NCBI RefSeq assembly: GCF_030161635.1
Contig: NZ_BSUO01000001.1
Location: forward strand, 2,337,199 to 2,401,198
DNA: 64,000 nucleotides
Source: Mobilicoccus caccae
Lineage (GTDB): Bacteria > Actinomycetota > Actinomycetes > Actinomycetales > Dermatophilaceae
Direction of reading: 5' to 3'
Below the pieces are notes generated by a model. It had not been told where the DNA came from and did not search any database. It saw only the letters and a list, made by a program, of their open reading frames with translations. Position 1 is the stretch's first letter. The number at the start of each line of letters is the position of its first letter. Position numbers and translations under genes: made by a program. This document shows, one piece after another, positions 28,770-37,591 of this stretch.

Positions 28770-28784
28770 GTCATTGGAGATGAG

Positions 28785-30002
28785 ATGCCGGAAGCCGTGA
28801 TCGTCGCCACCGCCCGTTCCCCGATCGGACGCGCGTTCAAGGGGTCTCTGACCTCGATGCGACCCGACGACATGACCGCACAGATGGTGCGCGCCGCCCT
28901 CGACAAGGTGCCGCAGCTCGACCCGACGCTGATCGACGACCTCATCCTCGGCACCGGATCCCCTGCCGGCGAGGGCGGGTACAACATGGCCAAGGTCGTC
29001 GCCACCCTCCTCGGCATGGACCACCTGCCGGGCACGACGGTCAACCGCTACTGCTCCTCCAGCCTGCAGACCACGCGCATGGCGATGCACGCCATCCGCG
29101 CCGGTGAGGGCCACGTCTTCATCTCCGCCGGCGTCGAGGCCGTGAGCCGCTTCGGCAACGGCGCGGCCGACGGATACCCCGACACGAAGAACCCGGTGTT
29201 CGCGCAGGCCCAGGCCCGCACCGAGGCCGCCGCGGCCGGTGGCACCACCTGGCACGACCCGCGCAAGAGCGGCGAGCTGCCCGACATCTACATCGCCATG
29301 GGCCAGACGGCCGAGAACGTCGCGCAGCTCACCGGCACCACCCGCGAGGACCAGGACCGCTTCGGTGTCCGCAGCCAGAACCTCGCCGAGAAGGCCATCG
29401 CCGACGGCTTCTGGGCCAAGGACATCACCCCCATCACCCTCCCCGATGGCACGGTGGTCAGCACCGACGACGGCCCCCGCGCCGGAGTCACCTACGAGAA
29501 GGTGTCGACCCTCGACCCGGTGTTCCGCCCCGACGGCACCGTGACCGCCGGCAACTGCTGCGCCCTCAACGACGGCGCGGCGGCGGTCGTCATCATGAGC
29601 GACACGAAGGCCGCCGAGCTCGGGCTCACGCCACTGGCGCGCATCGTCTCCACCGGACTCACCGGCCTGTCACCGGAGATCATGGGCCTCGGCCCGGTCG
29701 AGGCCAGCCGCAAGGCCTTGGCGCTGGCCGGCATGAGCATCTCCGACATCGACCTCGTCGAGATCAACGAGGCGTTCGCCGCGCAGGTCCTGCCCTCGGC
29801 ACGTGAGCTCGGCATCGACGAGGACCGTCTCAACGTCAACGGCGGTGCCATCGCGATCGGCCACCCCTTCGGCATGACCGGCGCCCGCATCACGAGCACC
29901 CTGATCAACTCCCTGCAGCACCACGACAAGCAGTTCGGCCTCGAGACCATGTGCGTCGGCGGCGGGCAGGGCATGGCCATGATCCTGGAGAGGTTGAGCT
30001 GA
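28785..30002 (+). CDS. Acetyl-CoA acyltransferase (thiolase)
   Basis: The 405-residue protein is a complete thiolase. The nucleophilic cysteine is C90 in NRYCSSSLQTT, the His is in GHPFGMTGAR, and the second cysteine is in CVGGGQGMAM near the end. NEAFAAQVL is also present. It would cleave a 3-ketoacyl-CoA with CoA to release acetyl-CoA (or condense in reverse). GGAG six bases upstream supports the ATG at 28785. It opens an operon of SDRs, MaoC, a kinase and an acyl-CoA dehydrogenase, and overlaps the next start. Confidence 0.9.
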   Translation: MPEAVIVATARSPIGRAFKGSLTSMRPDDMTAQMVRAALDKVPQLDPTLIDDLILGTGSPAGEGGYNMAKVVATLLGMDHLPGTTVNRYCSSSLQTTRMAMHAIRAGEGHVFISAGVEAVSRFGNGAADGYPDTKNPVFAQAQARTEAAAAGGTTWHDPRKSGELPDIYIAMGQTAENVAQLTGTTREDQDRFGVRSQNLAEKAIADGFWAKDITPITLPDGTVVSTDDGPRAGVTYEKVSTLDPVFRPDGTVTAGNCCALNDGAAAVVIMSDTKAAELGLTPLARIVSTGLTGLSPEIMGLGPVEASRKALALAGMSISDIDLVEINEAFAAQVLPSARELGIDEDRLNVNGGAIAIGHPFGMTGARITSTLINSLQHHDKQFGLETMCVGGGQGMAMILERLS

Positions 30003-30783
30003 TGGCAGACCAGAACGGACGCCTGGCAGGCACGACGACGATCGTCACCGGAGCCAGTCGCGGCATCGGACGCGGCATCGCCGCGCAGGTGCTCGCCGAG
30101 GGCGGCAACGTCGTCATCACGGCCCGTAAACAGGAACCCCTCGACGCGGCCGCGGCCGAGCTGGCCGACCAGGCACCGGGCGGAGCCGCAGAGCGGGTGC
30201 TCGCCGTCGCCGGCAAGGCCGACGACCCCACCCATCGCGACGACGTCATCGCCCAAACCCTCGAGCGGTTCGGCTCGCTGGAGCACCTCGTCAACAACGC
30301 CGGCATCAACCCCGTGTACGGGCCCCTCATGGATCTCGACCTCGACGCCGCACGCAAGATCACCGAGGTCAACGCCATCGGCGCCCTGGCCTGGGTGCAG
30401 GCCGTCCACCGCGCGTGGATGGGCGAGCACGGGGGTCGATCGTCAACGTCGCCTCCGTCGCCGGTCTGCGCCCTGCGCCCGGCATCGACTTCTACGGCGC
30501 GTCCAAGGCGATGCTCGTCGCGCTGACCCGTTCTCTCGCCGTCGAACTCGGCCCGACGATCCGCGTCAACGCCGTGGCGCCGGCCGTGGTCAAGACCCGG
30601 TTCGCCGAGCAACTCGTGGCGAACGCGCAGGACACCGTGCACGAGACCTACCCGCTCGCGCGCTTCGGTGAGCCCGAGGACATCGCCCACGCCGTCACCT
30701 ACCTGCTCTCGGAGGACAGCTCGTGGGTGACCGGGCAGATCCACGTCCTCGACGGCGGTGCCCTGCTCAAGGGCGGTGTCTGA
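30002..30783 (+). CDS. Short-chain dehydrogenase/reductase, one frameshift in this sequence
   Basis: The Rossmann nucleotide-binding motif is TGASRGIGRGIA, the structural motif is NNAG, and the active site is Y-x-x-x-K in FYGASKAMLVALTRSLAVEL. The C terminus WVTGQIHVLDGGALLKGG is typical of FabG-like enzymes. The frame shifts at a G run (30431-30435). One restored G gives 783 nt, 260 residues. It probably oxidises or reduces a hydroxyacyl/ketoacyl-CoA. Its ATG overlaps the thiolase stop. Confidence 0.8.
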
Positions 30784-30784
30784 G

Positions 30785-31564
30785 GTGGATCTCGACGGAG
30801 CCGGAGTCGTCGTCACCGGAGCCGCCCGCGGCATCGGTGAGGCCATCGCCCGGCGCCTGCACGCCGGTGGTGCCCGCCTCGTGCTCGCCGACCGCGACGC
30901 CGCCGAACTCCAGGCGTTGGCCGACGAACTGGGCGCCCACGCCGTCGCGGGCGACGTCGCCTCCGACGCCGGTGTCGCCACGCTCGTCGCCGCTGCCCGC
31001 AATCACCTCGGCCGCATCGACGTGTTCTACGCCAACGCCGGCATCGGCCTGCTCACCGGCCTGGCCGAGACCACCGACGAGCAGTGGGAGCAGGTGTTCG
31101 CCGTCAACGTCATGGCCCACGTGCGCGCCGCCCGACACCTGCTGCCCGTGTGGGAGGAGCAGGGCGGCGGCCGGTTCGTCGTCACCGCCTCGGCCGCGGG
31201 GCTGCTGACGATGCTCGGCGACCCCTCCTACTCCGCGAGCAAGCACGCCGCCGTCGGATTCGCCGAGTGGCTGTCGGCCAGCTACCGCCACCGCGGCGTC
31301 GTGGTGCAGGCCATCTGCCCGCAGGGCGTGGCCACCCGGATGCTCGACGGTTCCGGCGGGCTCGCCGGCCTGCTCAGCCACGACCGGGCCCTGGCCCCGG
31401 CCGAGGTCGCCGAGGCCGCTGCCGCCGCCCTCGACTCCGAGGCGTTCTACGTCCTGCCCCACCCGGAGGTGGCCGACTACTCCGCGCTGCGCGCGACCGA
31501 TCCCGACCGGTGGCTCACCGGCATGAACAAGCTGCAGCGCAAGTTCGAGGCGGCCTCGACCTGA
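30785..31564 (+). CDS. Short-chain dehydrogenase/reductase
   Basis: The 259-residue SDR has VVVTGAARGIGEAIARRL (cofactor motif), YANAGIGLL in place of NNAG, and YSASKHAAVGFAEWLSASYR (Tyr and Lys of the active site). The C terminus lacks the FabG-type GG end and finishes with DRWLTGMNKLQRKFE, as in SDRs found beside acyl-CoA dehydrogenases. The start is a GTG one base after the previous stop. The substrate is unknown; a 3- or 4-hydroxyacyl-CoA is a reasonable guess from the neighbours. Confidence 0.8.
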   Translation: MDLDGAGVVVTGAARGIGEAIARRLHAGGARLVLADRDAAELQALADELGAHAVAGDVASDAGVATLVAAARNHLGRIDVFYANAGIGLLTGLAETTDEQWEQVFAVNVMAHVRAARHLLPVWEEQGGGRFVVTASAAGLLTMLGDPSYSASKHAAVGFAEWLSASYRHRGVVVQAICPQGVATRMLDGSGGLAGLLSHDRALAPAEVAEAAAAALDSEAFYVLPHPEVADYSALRATDPDRWLTGMNKLQRKFEAAST

Positions 31565-31627
31565 GGCCGCCCCGCGCGCACCCGCATCGATCTTGACACC
31601 GACATCCACACGATCACAGGAGATCTC

Positions 31628-32389
31628 GTGAACGACTCGACTCAGCGCGTCGCCATCGTCACCGGAGCCGCCCGCGGCATCGGGGCCGGCGTCGTCGCCC
31701 GACTGGCGCAGGACGGCATGGCCGTCGCGGTTCTCGACCTCGACGAGGCCGCCTGCCAGAAGGTGGTCGACACCATCACCGCCGACGGTGGCCGCGCCCT
31801 CGCGGTGGGCTGCGACGTCAGCGACCCCGACAAGGTCGAGGCGGCGGTGGCCCGCGTCGCCGACGAACTCGGCCCGCCCGTCGTGCTCATCAACAACGCT
31901 GGCATCATCCGCGACAACATGCTGTTCAAGATGACCGTCGAGGAGTGGGACGCCGTGATGAACGTGCACCTGCGCGGCGCGTTCCTCATGAGCAAGGCAT
32001 GCCAGGCGCACATGACCCAGGTCGGGTTCGGCCGCATCGTCAACCTCTCCTCGACCTCGGCCCTGGGCAATCGTGGGCAGGCCAACTACGCCGCCGCCAA
32101 GGCCGGCATGCAAGGCTTCACCAAGACCCTCGCGATCGAGCTGGGCAAGTTCGGCATCACCGCCAACGCCATCGCCCCCGGATTCATCGAGACCGAGATG
32201 ACCCACGCGACCGCCGAGCGCATGGGCATCGCCTGGGAGGACTTCGCCAAGTACATGACCACCCAGATCCCGGTCGGGCGCAGCGGCACCCCCGCCGACA
32301 TCGCCGCGGCGGCCTCGTTCTTCTGCCGTGAGGACGCGGGCTTCGTCAGCGGCCAGGTCATGTATGTCGCCGGCGGGCCCAAGGCCTGA
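31628..32389 (+). CDS. FabG-like short-chain dehydrogenase (3-ketoacyl-CoA reductase type)
   Basis: The 253-residue protein has AIVTGAARGIGAGVV, INNAGIIRDNMLFKM, YAAAKAGMQGFTKTLAIELG and a FabG-like end (FVSGQVMYVAGGPKA). The NNAGI-x-RD-x-x-x-x-KM stretch is characteristic of FabG/acetoacetyl-CoA reductases. GGAGA upstream of the GTG at 31628 supports the start. It is the third SDR in a row, separated from the second by 63 bases, and is followed by a MaoC hydratase, so it probably handles the 3-hydroxyacyl-CoA step. Confidence 0.85.
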   Translation: MNDSTQRVAIVTGAARGIGAGVVARLAQDGMAVAVLDLDEAACQKVVDTITADGGRALAVGCDVSDPDKVEAAVARVADELGPPVVLINNAGIIRDNMLFKMTVEEWDAVMNVHLRGAFLMSKACQAHMTQVGFGRIVNLSSTSALGNRGQANYAAAKAGMQGFTKTLAIELGKFGITANAIAPGFIETEMTHATAERMGIAWEDFAKYMTTQIPVGRSGTPADIAAAASFFCREDAGFVSGQVMYVAGGPKA

Positions 32390-32434
32390 CGCATCACCCC
32401 CACCACAGCCGGACGACACGAAGGAGTGTGAGCG

Positions 32435-32887
32435 ATGAAGGTGTTCGCAGGGATCGAGGAGTTCGAGGCTGCTGTCGGTACGCAGCTGGGCACGAGCGAG
32501 TGGATCGAGGTGACCCAGCAGATGATCGACGACTTCGCGGATGCCACCCACGACCATCAGTGGATCCACGTGGACCCCGAGCGTGCGAAGGACGGCCCGT
32601 TCGGGACGACCATCGCCCACGGGTACCTCACCTTGTCCCTGGTGTCGGCGATCTTCGCGCAGGTCTACAAGGTGGAGCAGCTGAAGCTGGGGCTCAACTA
32701 CGGCAGCAACAAGGTCCGCTTTCCCACGGTGGTCCCGGTGAACTCCCGGGTGCGCGGTCACGTCGAACTGATCTCGGTGGCGACGATCCCCATGGGGCGC
32801 CAGGCGATCTCCAAGGTCACCATCGAGCTGGAGGGCTCGGAGAAGCCGGCGTGTGTGGCTGAGATCGTGTCGGTTCTGGTTCCATGA
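32435..32887 (+). CDS. MaoC-family enoyl-CoA hydratase
   Basis: The 150-residue single hot-dog-fold protein carries the hydratase-2 motif in DFADATHDHQWIHVDPERAK and FGTTIAHGYLTLSL, with the catalytic Asp and His. It should hydrate a trans-2-enoyl-CoA to the (R)-3-hydroxyacyl-CoA, the product used by FabG-like SDRs. AAGGAG before the ATG supports the start. Its last codons overlap the next ORF (ATGA), which starts inside a tandem repeat. Confidence 0.9.
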   Translation: MKVFAGIEEFEAAVGTQLGTSEWIEVTQQMIDDFADATHDHQWIHVDPERAKDGPFGTTIAHGYLTLSLVSAIFAQVYKVEQLKLGLNYGSNKVRFPTVVPVNSRVRGHVELISVATIPMGRQAISKVTIELEGSEKPACVAEIVSVLVP

Positions 32888-33003
32888 GCGGCGGGAGGAG
32901 TGAGGAGCGCAGCGACGAGCCCCACACCGCGCGACCAGAGAACATGAGCGGCGGGAGGAGTGAGGAGCGCAGCGACGAGCCCCACACCGCGCAACCACAG
33001 AGC
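32884..33003 (+). repeat. Two tandem 60-bp repeats inside a coding region
   Basis: Units 32884-32943 and 32944-33003 are identical for the first 48 bases and differ only at a few positions in the last 12. Each encodes MSGGRSEERSDEPHTA plus four residues. The core (gtgaggagcgcagcgacgag) resembles short dispersed repeats that I recall adding RSEERSDE-like peptides to protein ends in actinobacteria. Here it lies exactly at the junction between MaoC and the kinase gene. Confidence 0.8.
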
Positions 33004-34032
33004 ACGACTCCCTCCCTCGAGGGGCTCGACCTCGGCCGGTTGGGCGAGTACCTGTCGGTGGAGAAGCCGGATCTGCTGTCGGGCGAGCTGACCGGGGAGC
33101 ATGTCGCCGGGGGCAAGTCGAACCTCACGTACGTGGTCTCCGACGGCTCGACCAGCGTCGTGGTGCGTCGTCCGCCGATGGGTCACGTGCTGGCCACGGC
33201 GCACGACATGAACCGGGAGTACCGGGTGATGACGGCGTTGGCGCCCACCGCCGTGCCGGTGCCGCAGACCTATCTGATGTGCACCGACGAGTCGGTCATC
33301 GGTGCGCCGTTCTACGTCATGGAGTATGCGACCGGCACTCCGTTCCGCCGGGCCGACGAGCTCGCGCCGTACGGACCGGAGCGCGCGCAGGCCATCTCGG
33401 CGCGGCTCGTGGACATCCTCGTCGACCTGCATGCGGTGGACCCCGCCGAGGTCGGACTCTCCGACTTCGGACGTCCCGAGGGGTTCCTGTCGCGGCAGGT
33501 GCGCCGTTGGACCAAGCAGCTGGAGGCCTCCACGAGCCGCGAGCTGCCCGGCGCGCAAGAACTCGCGGCCGACCTCGCGGAGAGCGTCCCCGCCGACGGC
33601 GACGTGTCGATCATCCACGGGGACTACCGGCTCGACAACGTCCTCGTGGACGTCGACCACGACGACGAGTTCACGGCCGTCCTCGACTGGGAGATGGCCA
33701 CGCTCGGCGACCCGCTCTCCGACGTCGCCCTGTTCGCCGTCTACCAGCGGCTCCCCGAGATCGGGTCGGGGTACGCCGTCTCCGACGTCTCGCTCGCCCC
33801 CGGCTACCTGCCGGCCCCGCAGTTGCTCGACCGCTACGCCGACCGGAGCGGCCGCGACACCTCGCGGCTGAGCTGGCACCTCGGGCTCGCCTACTTCAAG
33901 CTGGCGGCGATCCTCGAGGGAATCCACTACCGCTACATCCACGGCCAGACCGTCGGGGAGGGGTTCGCCGAGGTGGGCAACGCCACGATCCCCCTCATCG
34001 CCGCCGGTCGGGCCGCCCTCGAGGAGGACTGA
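32884..34032 (+). CDS. ACAD10/11-type aminoglycoside-phosphotransferase-fold kinase
   Basis: The 382-residue protein starts with two repeat-encoded copies of MSGGRSEERSDEPHTA, then a kinase-fold domain. Motifs are GGKSNLTYVV (nucleotide loop), VVVRRPPMG (Lys/Arg region), SIIHGDYRLDNVLVD (catalytic Asp and Asn) and AVLDWEMATLGDPLSDVALF (metal Asp). This matches the kinase half of ACAD10/ACAD11 and bacterial LvaA, which phosphorylate the 4-hydroxyl of acyl-CoAs. The downstream ACAD11-like dehydrogenase is its expected partner. The true start may lie after the repeats, but no better ribosome site is obvious. Confidence 0.8.
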   Translation: MSGGRSEERSDEPHTARPENMSGGRSEERSDEPHTAQPQSTTPSLEGLDLGRLGEYLSVEKPDLLSGELTGEHVAGGKSNLTYVVSDGSTSVVVRRPPMGHVLATAHDMNREYRVMTALAPTAVPVPQTYLMCTDESVIGAPFYVMEYATGTPFRRADELAPYGPERAQAISARLVDILVDLHAVDPAEVGLSDFGRPEGFLSRQVRRWTKQLEASTSRELPGAQELAADLAESVPADGDVSIIHGDYRLDNVLVDVDHDDEFTAVLDWEMATLGDPLSDVALFAVYQRLPEIGSGYAVSDVSLAPGYLPAPQLLDRYADRSGRDTSRLSWHLGLAYFKLAAILEGIHYRYIHGQTVGEGFAEVGNATIPLIAAGRAALEED

Positions 34033-34033
34033 C

Positions 34034-35254
34034 ATGGACTTCGCATTCGATTCCCGCACCACCGAACTGCTCGACCGCGTCCGCACGTTCGTCGACGGGA
34101 GGGTCGCGCCCGTCGAGGAGGAGTTCGCCGCCGAGGTCGAGGCCCTGCCGGACCGGTGGGCGTTCACTCAGGCCCCCACCCTCAAGCGACTGCAGGACGA
34201 GACGCGCGCCGAGGGGTTGTGGAACCTGTTCCTGCCCGGCGAGCGTGGCGCCGGTCTGACCAACCTGCAGTACGCGCCGCTGGCCGAGGCGATGGGCCGG
34301 GTGGGGCGCCTCGCGCCGGCGGCGATGAACTGCGCCGCCCCCGACACCGGGAACATGGAGGTGCTGGCCGAGTTCGGCACCCCCGAACAGCAGGAGCAGT
34401 GGTTGAAGCCGTTGCTCGCCGGCGAGATCCGCAGCGCCTTCGCCATGACCGAGCCCGACGTCGCCTCCTCCGATGCGACGAACATCGAGACCCGCATCGA
34501 GCGCGACGGTGACGAGTACGTCATCACCGGCCGCAAGTGGTGGATCACCGGCGCGATGAACCCCGACGCGAAGATCTTCATCGTCATGGGCAAGACCGAC
34601 CCGAACGCCGATCGGCACCGCCAGCAGAGTCAGATCCTCGTCCCGCGCGACACCCCCGGGCTCACGGTCGTGCGCGGGATGCAGGTGTACGGCTACGACG
34701 ACAACGACCACGGCGGCCACGCCGAACTCGTCTTCGACGGCGTGCGCGTGCCCGCGAGCAACCTCATCGGTGAGGAGGGCAGCGGGTTCGCGATCTCCCA
34801 GGCGCGGCTCGGCCCGGGCCGGATCCACCACTGCATGCGCTGCATCGGCGTCGGCGAGATGGCCATCGAGGCGATGTGCCGTCGGGCCAACTCCCGCACG
34901 GCTTTCGGTCGCACCCTCGGCGAGCAGGGCGTCGTCCGCGACTGGATCGCCGAGGCTCGGGTGCACCTGGAGCAGCTGCGGCTGCTCGTGCTCAAGACGG
35001 CGTGGCTCATGGACACCGTCGGCAACAAGGGCGCCCACGCCGAGATCCAGGCCATCAAGGTCGCCACCCCGCGCACCATCGAGTGGATCCTCGACAAGGC
35101 GATCCAGACGCACGGTGGCGGCGGTCTCAGCCAGGACTTCCCCCTCGCCCGAGCCGCGGCCCAGGTGCGCACCCTGCGCTTCGCCGACGGCCCCGACGAG
35201 GTGCACAAGAACGCCCTCGCCAAGCGCGAACTCAAGCGTTTCGCGGCGGAGTAG
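34034..35254 (+). CDS. ACAD11-like acyl-CoA dehydrogenase
   Basis: The 406-residue flavoprotein resembles the dehydrogenase half of ACAD11 closely: AMTEPDVASSDATNIETRIE, KWWITGAMNPDAKIFIVMGK, RLGPGRIHHCMRCIGVGEMA and FADGPDEVHKNALAKREL. In ACAD10/11 and LvaC systems this domain acts on 4-phosphoacyl-CoA made by the partner kinase, leading to a 3-hydroxyacyl- or enoyl-CoA. Here kinase and dehydrogenase are separate adjacent genes (one base apart). That supports a 4-hydroxy-acid branch feeding the thiolase, SDR and MaoC enzymes upstream. Confidence 0.85.
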   Translation: MDFAFDSRTTELLDRVRTFVDGRVAPVEEEFAAEVEALPDRWAFTQAPTLKRLQDETRAEGLWNLFLPGERGAGLTNLQYAPLAEAMGRVGRLAPAAMNCAAPDTGNMEVLAEFGTPEQQEQWLKPLLAGEIRSAFAMTEPDVASSDATNIETRIERDGDEYVITGRKWWITGAMNPDAKIFIVMGKTDPNADRHRQQSQILVPRDTPGLTVVRGMQVYGYDDNDHGGHAELVFDGVRVPASNLIGEEGSGFAISQARLGPGRIHHCMRCIGVGEMAIEAMCRRANSRTAFGRTLGEQGVVRDWIAEARVHLEQLRLLVLKTAWLMDTVGNKGAHAEIQAIKVATPRTIEWILDKAIQTHGGGGLSQDFPLARAAAQVRTLRFADGPDEVHKNALAKRELKRFAAE

Positions 35255-35281
35255 AGGCACCGCACCCATCACCGAATCCGG

Positions 35282-35309
35282 AGGGTGACGCCGAGTCCGG
35301 CGTCACCCT
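35282..35309. terminator. Bidirectional hairpin terminator
   Basis: agggtgacgccg (35282-35293) pairs perfectly with cggcgtcaccct (35298-35309) across a 4-base loop. It lies between the convergent ends of the acyl-CoA dehydrogenase and pucR genes and overlaps the last codons of the latter. No strong T run is present, which is normal in GC-rich actinobacteria. Confidence 0.65.
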
Positions 35310-36568
35310 GCGGTGTCGGGTGAGCGTCGGTAGGCGAGGAGTGCCAGGGTCAGCAGGACCCTGTCCCGGTTGTCGTGGGGGTCGTGCTTGAGGAGTTCGA
35401 CGATCTGCTTCATCCGGTAGATGACCGTGTTGCGATGGCACATCAGCGCCGTCGCCGCATGCGTGGGCGAGAGGTCCGCCTCCAGGTACGCCGCGAGGGT
35501 GTCGACCAGCACGTCCCGGGCCGAATCCGGAAGCGAGGACAGTCCGCCGAGCACCTCCTCGACCAGCAGGCCCGTCACCTCGGGTGAGGAGGCCAGGAGC
35601 AGCTCGGGCAACCGCGCCGTCGTCGAGACCAGCGCCTTGTCGCCGTCGACCTGCGCGGACAGGGTGTCGGCCGCCCTGACGGTGAGGTGATAGGCGCCCG
35701 CCACGTCGGTGAACCCGGTGCGCACGTGCATCCACGCCGCCGGCGCGACCAGCGTGCCCGACAACCGCGACAGCACCTCGGTCACGGGCAGCGCTCCCGG
35801 AGCGACGAGCCCGACCTGATGCCCGCCACGGATGCGCCACTGCGAGCGCACACCGAACGGCTCGATCGCGTCCTCGGGTGCCCGCAACGGCGGGTCGGCG
35901 TTGCCGTGCAGCTCACCGACCACGACCAGCAGCGGCTCGTCCGGACGTAGGCCGAGGTGCTCGCCGGCCTCGCGGGCGAAGACCGGGTCGCTCCCCCGCC
36001 CGAGGAGCAGACCGTCCATGGCGCTCGCGCGCCGGCCGTCGTCCAACCGCCGCAACCGCCGGCTCTCCAACCGGTAGGCCTGCACGAGGACGGCGTTCTG
36101 CACCTCGAGCGAGCTCCACAGCTCGTGACCGGCCAGGGCCACGATGCGCTGACGCTCGGCCGAGCGGTTGCGGGGGTCGACGGCGAGCAAGGAACGCCAC
36201 AGCACCCGGCACCCCGTCGTGTACGAGGCCAGCAGCTCCTCCAGGGGAACGCCCTGCCGTGCCCGGCGTCGGGCGAGCGCCCGCCACAGCTCGACGGTGC
36301 GCTCGCCTTCCGGGGGTGTCCCGGCCATCGTGCGCAGCCCGAGCCGGATGTGATCGCGCGTCGTGCGGCGGACGTCTGCGGGGTAATCGGGTGGGGTGGT
36401 GGCGGATTCGGACCGCGCTGCGAGCAGCTGCGCGGAGATCCGGTCCGCGATGTCGTCGGCATCGGGCAGGAGAGTCGCCCATGCGCGGCGCACAGCATGA
36501 GCGTCCTCGGAGGACAAGGACGGTGGCTCGGCGTCTAGGTCCGGCCACATCGGTGTGGTGCGCGACAT
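35303..36568 (-). CDS. PucR/CdaR-family transcriptional regulator
   Basis: The 421-residue protein ends in a PucR-type helix-turn-helix (YLEADLSPTHAATALMCHRN, TVIYRMKQIVELL). Before it lies a long regulatory region with a GGDEF-like CdaR middle domain (LVVVGELHGN, HQVGLVAPGALPV). The first ATG of the frame is at 36658, but MSRTTPMWPDLD at 36568 is the more natural start. It diverges from the Liv-type ABC operon. PucR proteins commonly activate adjacent catabolic or uptake operons, so control of the importer and acyl-CoA genes is likely. Confidence 0.8.
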   Translation of the reverse strand: MSRTTPMWPDLDAEPPSLSSEDAHAVRRAWATLLPDADDIADRISAQLLAARSESATTPPDYPADVRRTTRDHIRLGLRTMAGTPPEGERTVELWRALARRRARQGVPLEELLASYTTGCRVLWRSLLAVDPRNRSAERQRIVALAGHELWSSLEVQNAVLVQAYRLESRRLRRLDDGRRASAMDGLLLGRGSDPVFAREAGEHLGLRPDEPLLVVVGELHGNADPPLRAPEDAIEPFGVRSQWRIRGGHQVGLVAPGALPVTEVLSRLSGTLVAPAAWMHVRTGFTDVAGAYHLTVRAADTLSAQVDGDKALVSTTARLPELLLASSPEVTGLLVEEVLGGLSSLPDSARDVLVDTLAAYLEADLSPTHAATALMCHRNTVIYRMKQIVELLKHDPHDNRDRVLLTLALLAYRRSPDTAG

Positions 36569-36745
36569 GAGCACAGCGTGCCAGGCCAGAGGCCACGGAA
36601 CCACGATCTGGACCCGGCGGATCGGCAATCCTCCGTGATTGGTGAGACAGGCCGACAAACTTTGTGCTCACCGCACATGTCGTGATGGGCGCCACATTGC
36701 GCAGAGTAGTCACGACAACGTCGTCGCTTCGCAGGAGGTCCATTC

Positions 36746-37591
36746 GTGCCCACTACGGCCGATCCGCCGGTGACACCTGCGCGCGGCGCCGCCTCCGAAC
36801 ACCCGGCGGGCCCCCTGTTGTCCCTCAGTGGCGTCACTGTCCGCTTCGGCGGCATCACCGCCCTGAGCGACGTCGGGCTGGAGGTGGCGCCTCACCGGGT
36901 CACCGGTCTCATCGGACCCAACGGAGCCGGCAAGACCACCTGCTTCAACGTCGTCTGCGGCTTCGTGCGACCCGACGAGGGGACGATGACGTGGCGCGGG
37001 CAGACCCTCGCCAACCCGCCGCGGGCCCACGAGCTCTCCGGCCTCGGCATCTCCCGGACCCTGCAGGGGCTCGGACTGTTCGACCGGATGACGGTGCTCG
37101 ACAACGTCATGGTCGGTGCCGAGCGCCACGCCCGGGCCGGCTTCTTCTCCACGCTGTTCGGGCTCCCCCGCAGCAGCAAGGAGGAGAAGGCGCTGCGCGA
37201 GCGCGCCCATGCCGCGCTGGCCGACCTCGGGATCGCCGCCCACGCCGGACGTCTGCCGGGCAGCCTCCCCTACCCGCTGCGCAAGCGGGTCGCCCTGGCC
37301 CGGGCCCTGGTCTCCGACCCCGATCTGCTCATGCTCGACGAGCCGGCCAGCGGCCTGAGCAACGACGAGATGGCCGAACTCGGCGAGATCATCCGCTCGG
37401 TGAGCACCCGGGCCGCGGTCCTGCTGGTCGAGCACCACATGGACCTCGTGATGAGCGTGTGCGACCACATCGTCGTCCTCGACTTCGGCAAGGTCATCGC
37501 TGCCGGCCCGCCGGAGCGGATCCAGGGGGACGAGGCCGTCCAGGCCGCCTACCTGGGCGAGGTCGCCGACCACGAGGCGGGTGATCACTGA
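36746..37591 (+). CDS. Branched-chain-type ABC transporter ATP-binding protein (LivG-like)
   Basis: The 281-residue ATPase has Walker A GPNGAGKTT, Walker B DLLMLDEPASGL and the switch His in LLVEHHMDLVM. The signature region reads LPYPLRKRVALARAL. The usual Gly of LSYG[Q/V] is replaced by Pro, which is unusual. It starts at GTG after AGGAGG. It overlaps the LivF-like gene by one base and begins a five-gene importer operon. The substrate is probably a carboxylic acid or amino acid, given the acyl-CoA genes downstream. Confidence 0.85.
   Translation: MPTTADPPVTPARGAASEHPAGPLLSLSGVTVRFGGITALSDVGLEVAPHRVTGLIGPNGAGKTTCFNVVCGFVRPDEGTMTWRGQTLANPPRAHELSGLGISRTLQGLGLFDRMTVLDNVMVGAERHARAGFFSTLFGLPRSSKEEKALRERAHAALADLGIAAHAGRLPGSLPYPLRKRVALARALVSDPDLLMLDEPASGLSNDEMAELGEIIRSVSTRAAVLLVEHHMDLVMSVCDHIVVLDFGKVIAAGPPERIQGDEAVQAAYLGEVADHEAGDH

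Noticed and set aside
30767..32998. A 743-codon minus-strand frame across the SDR and MaoC genes
   Set aside because: It is antisense to four recognised genes, and its repetitive N terminus is just the reverse of the 60-bp tandem repeat.
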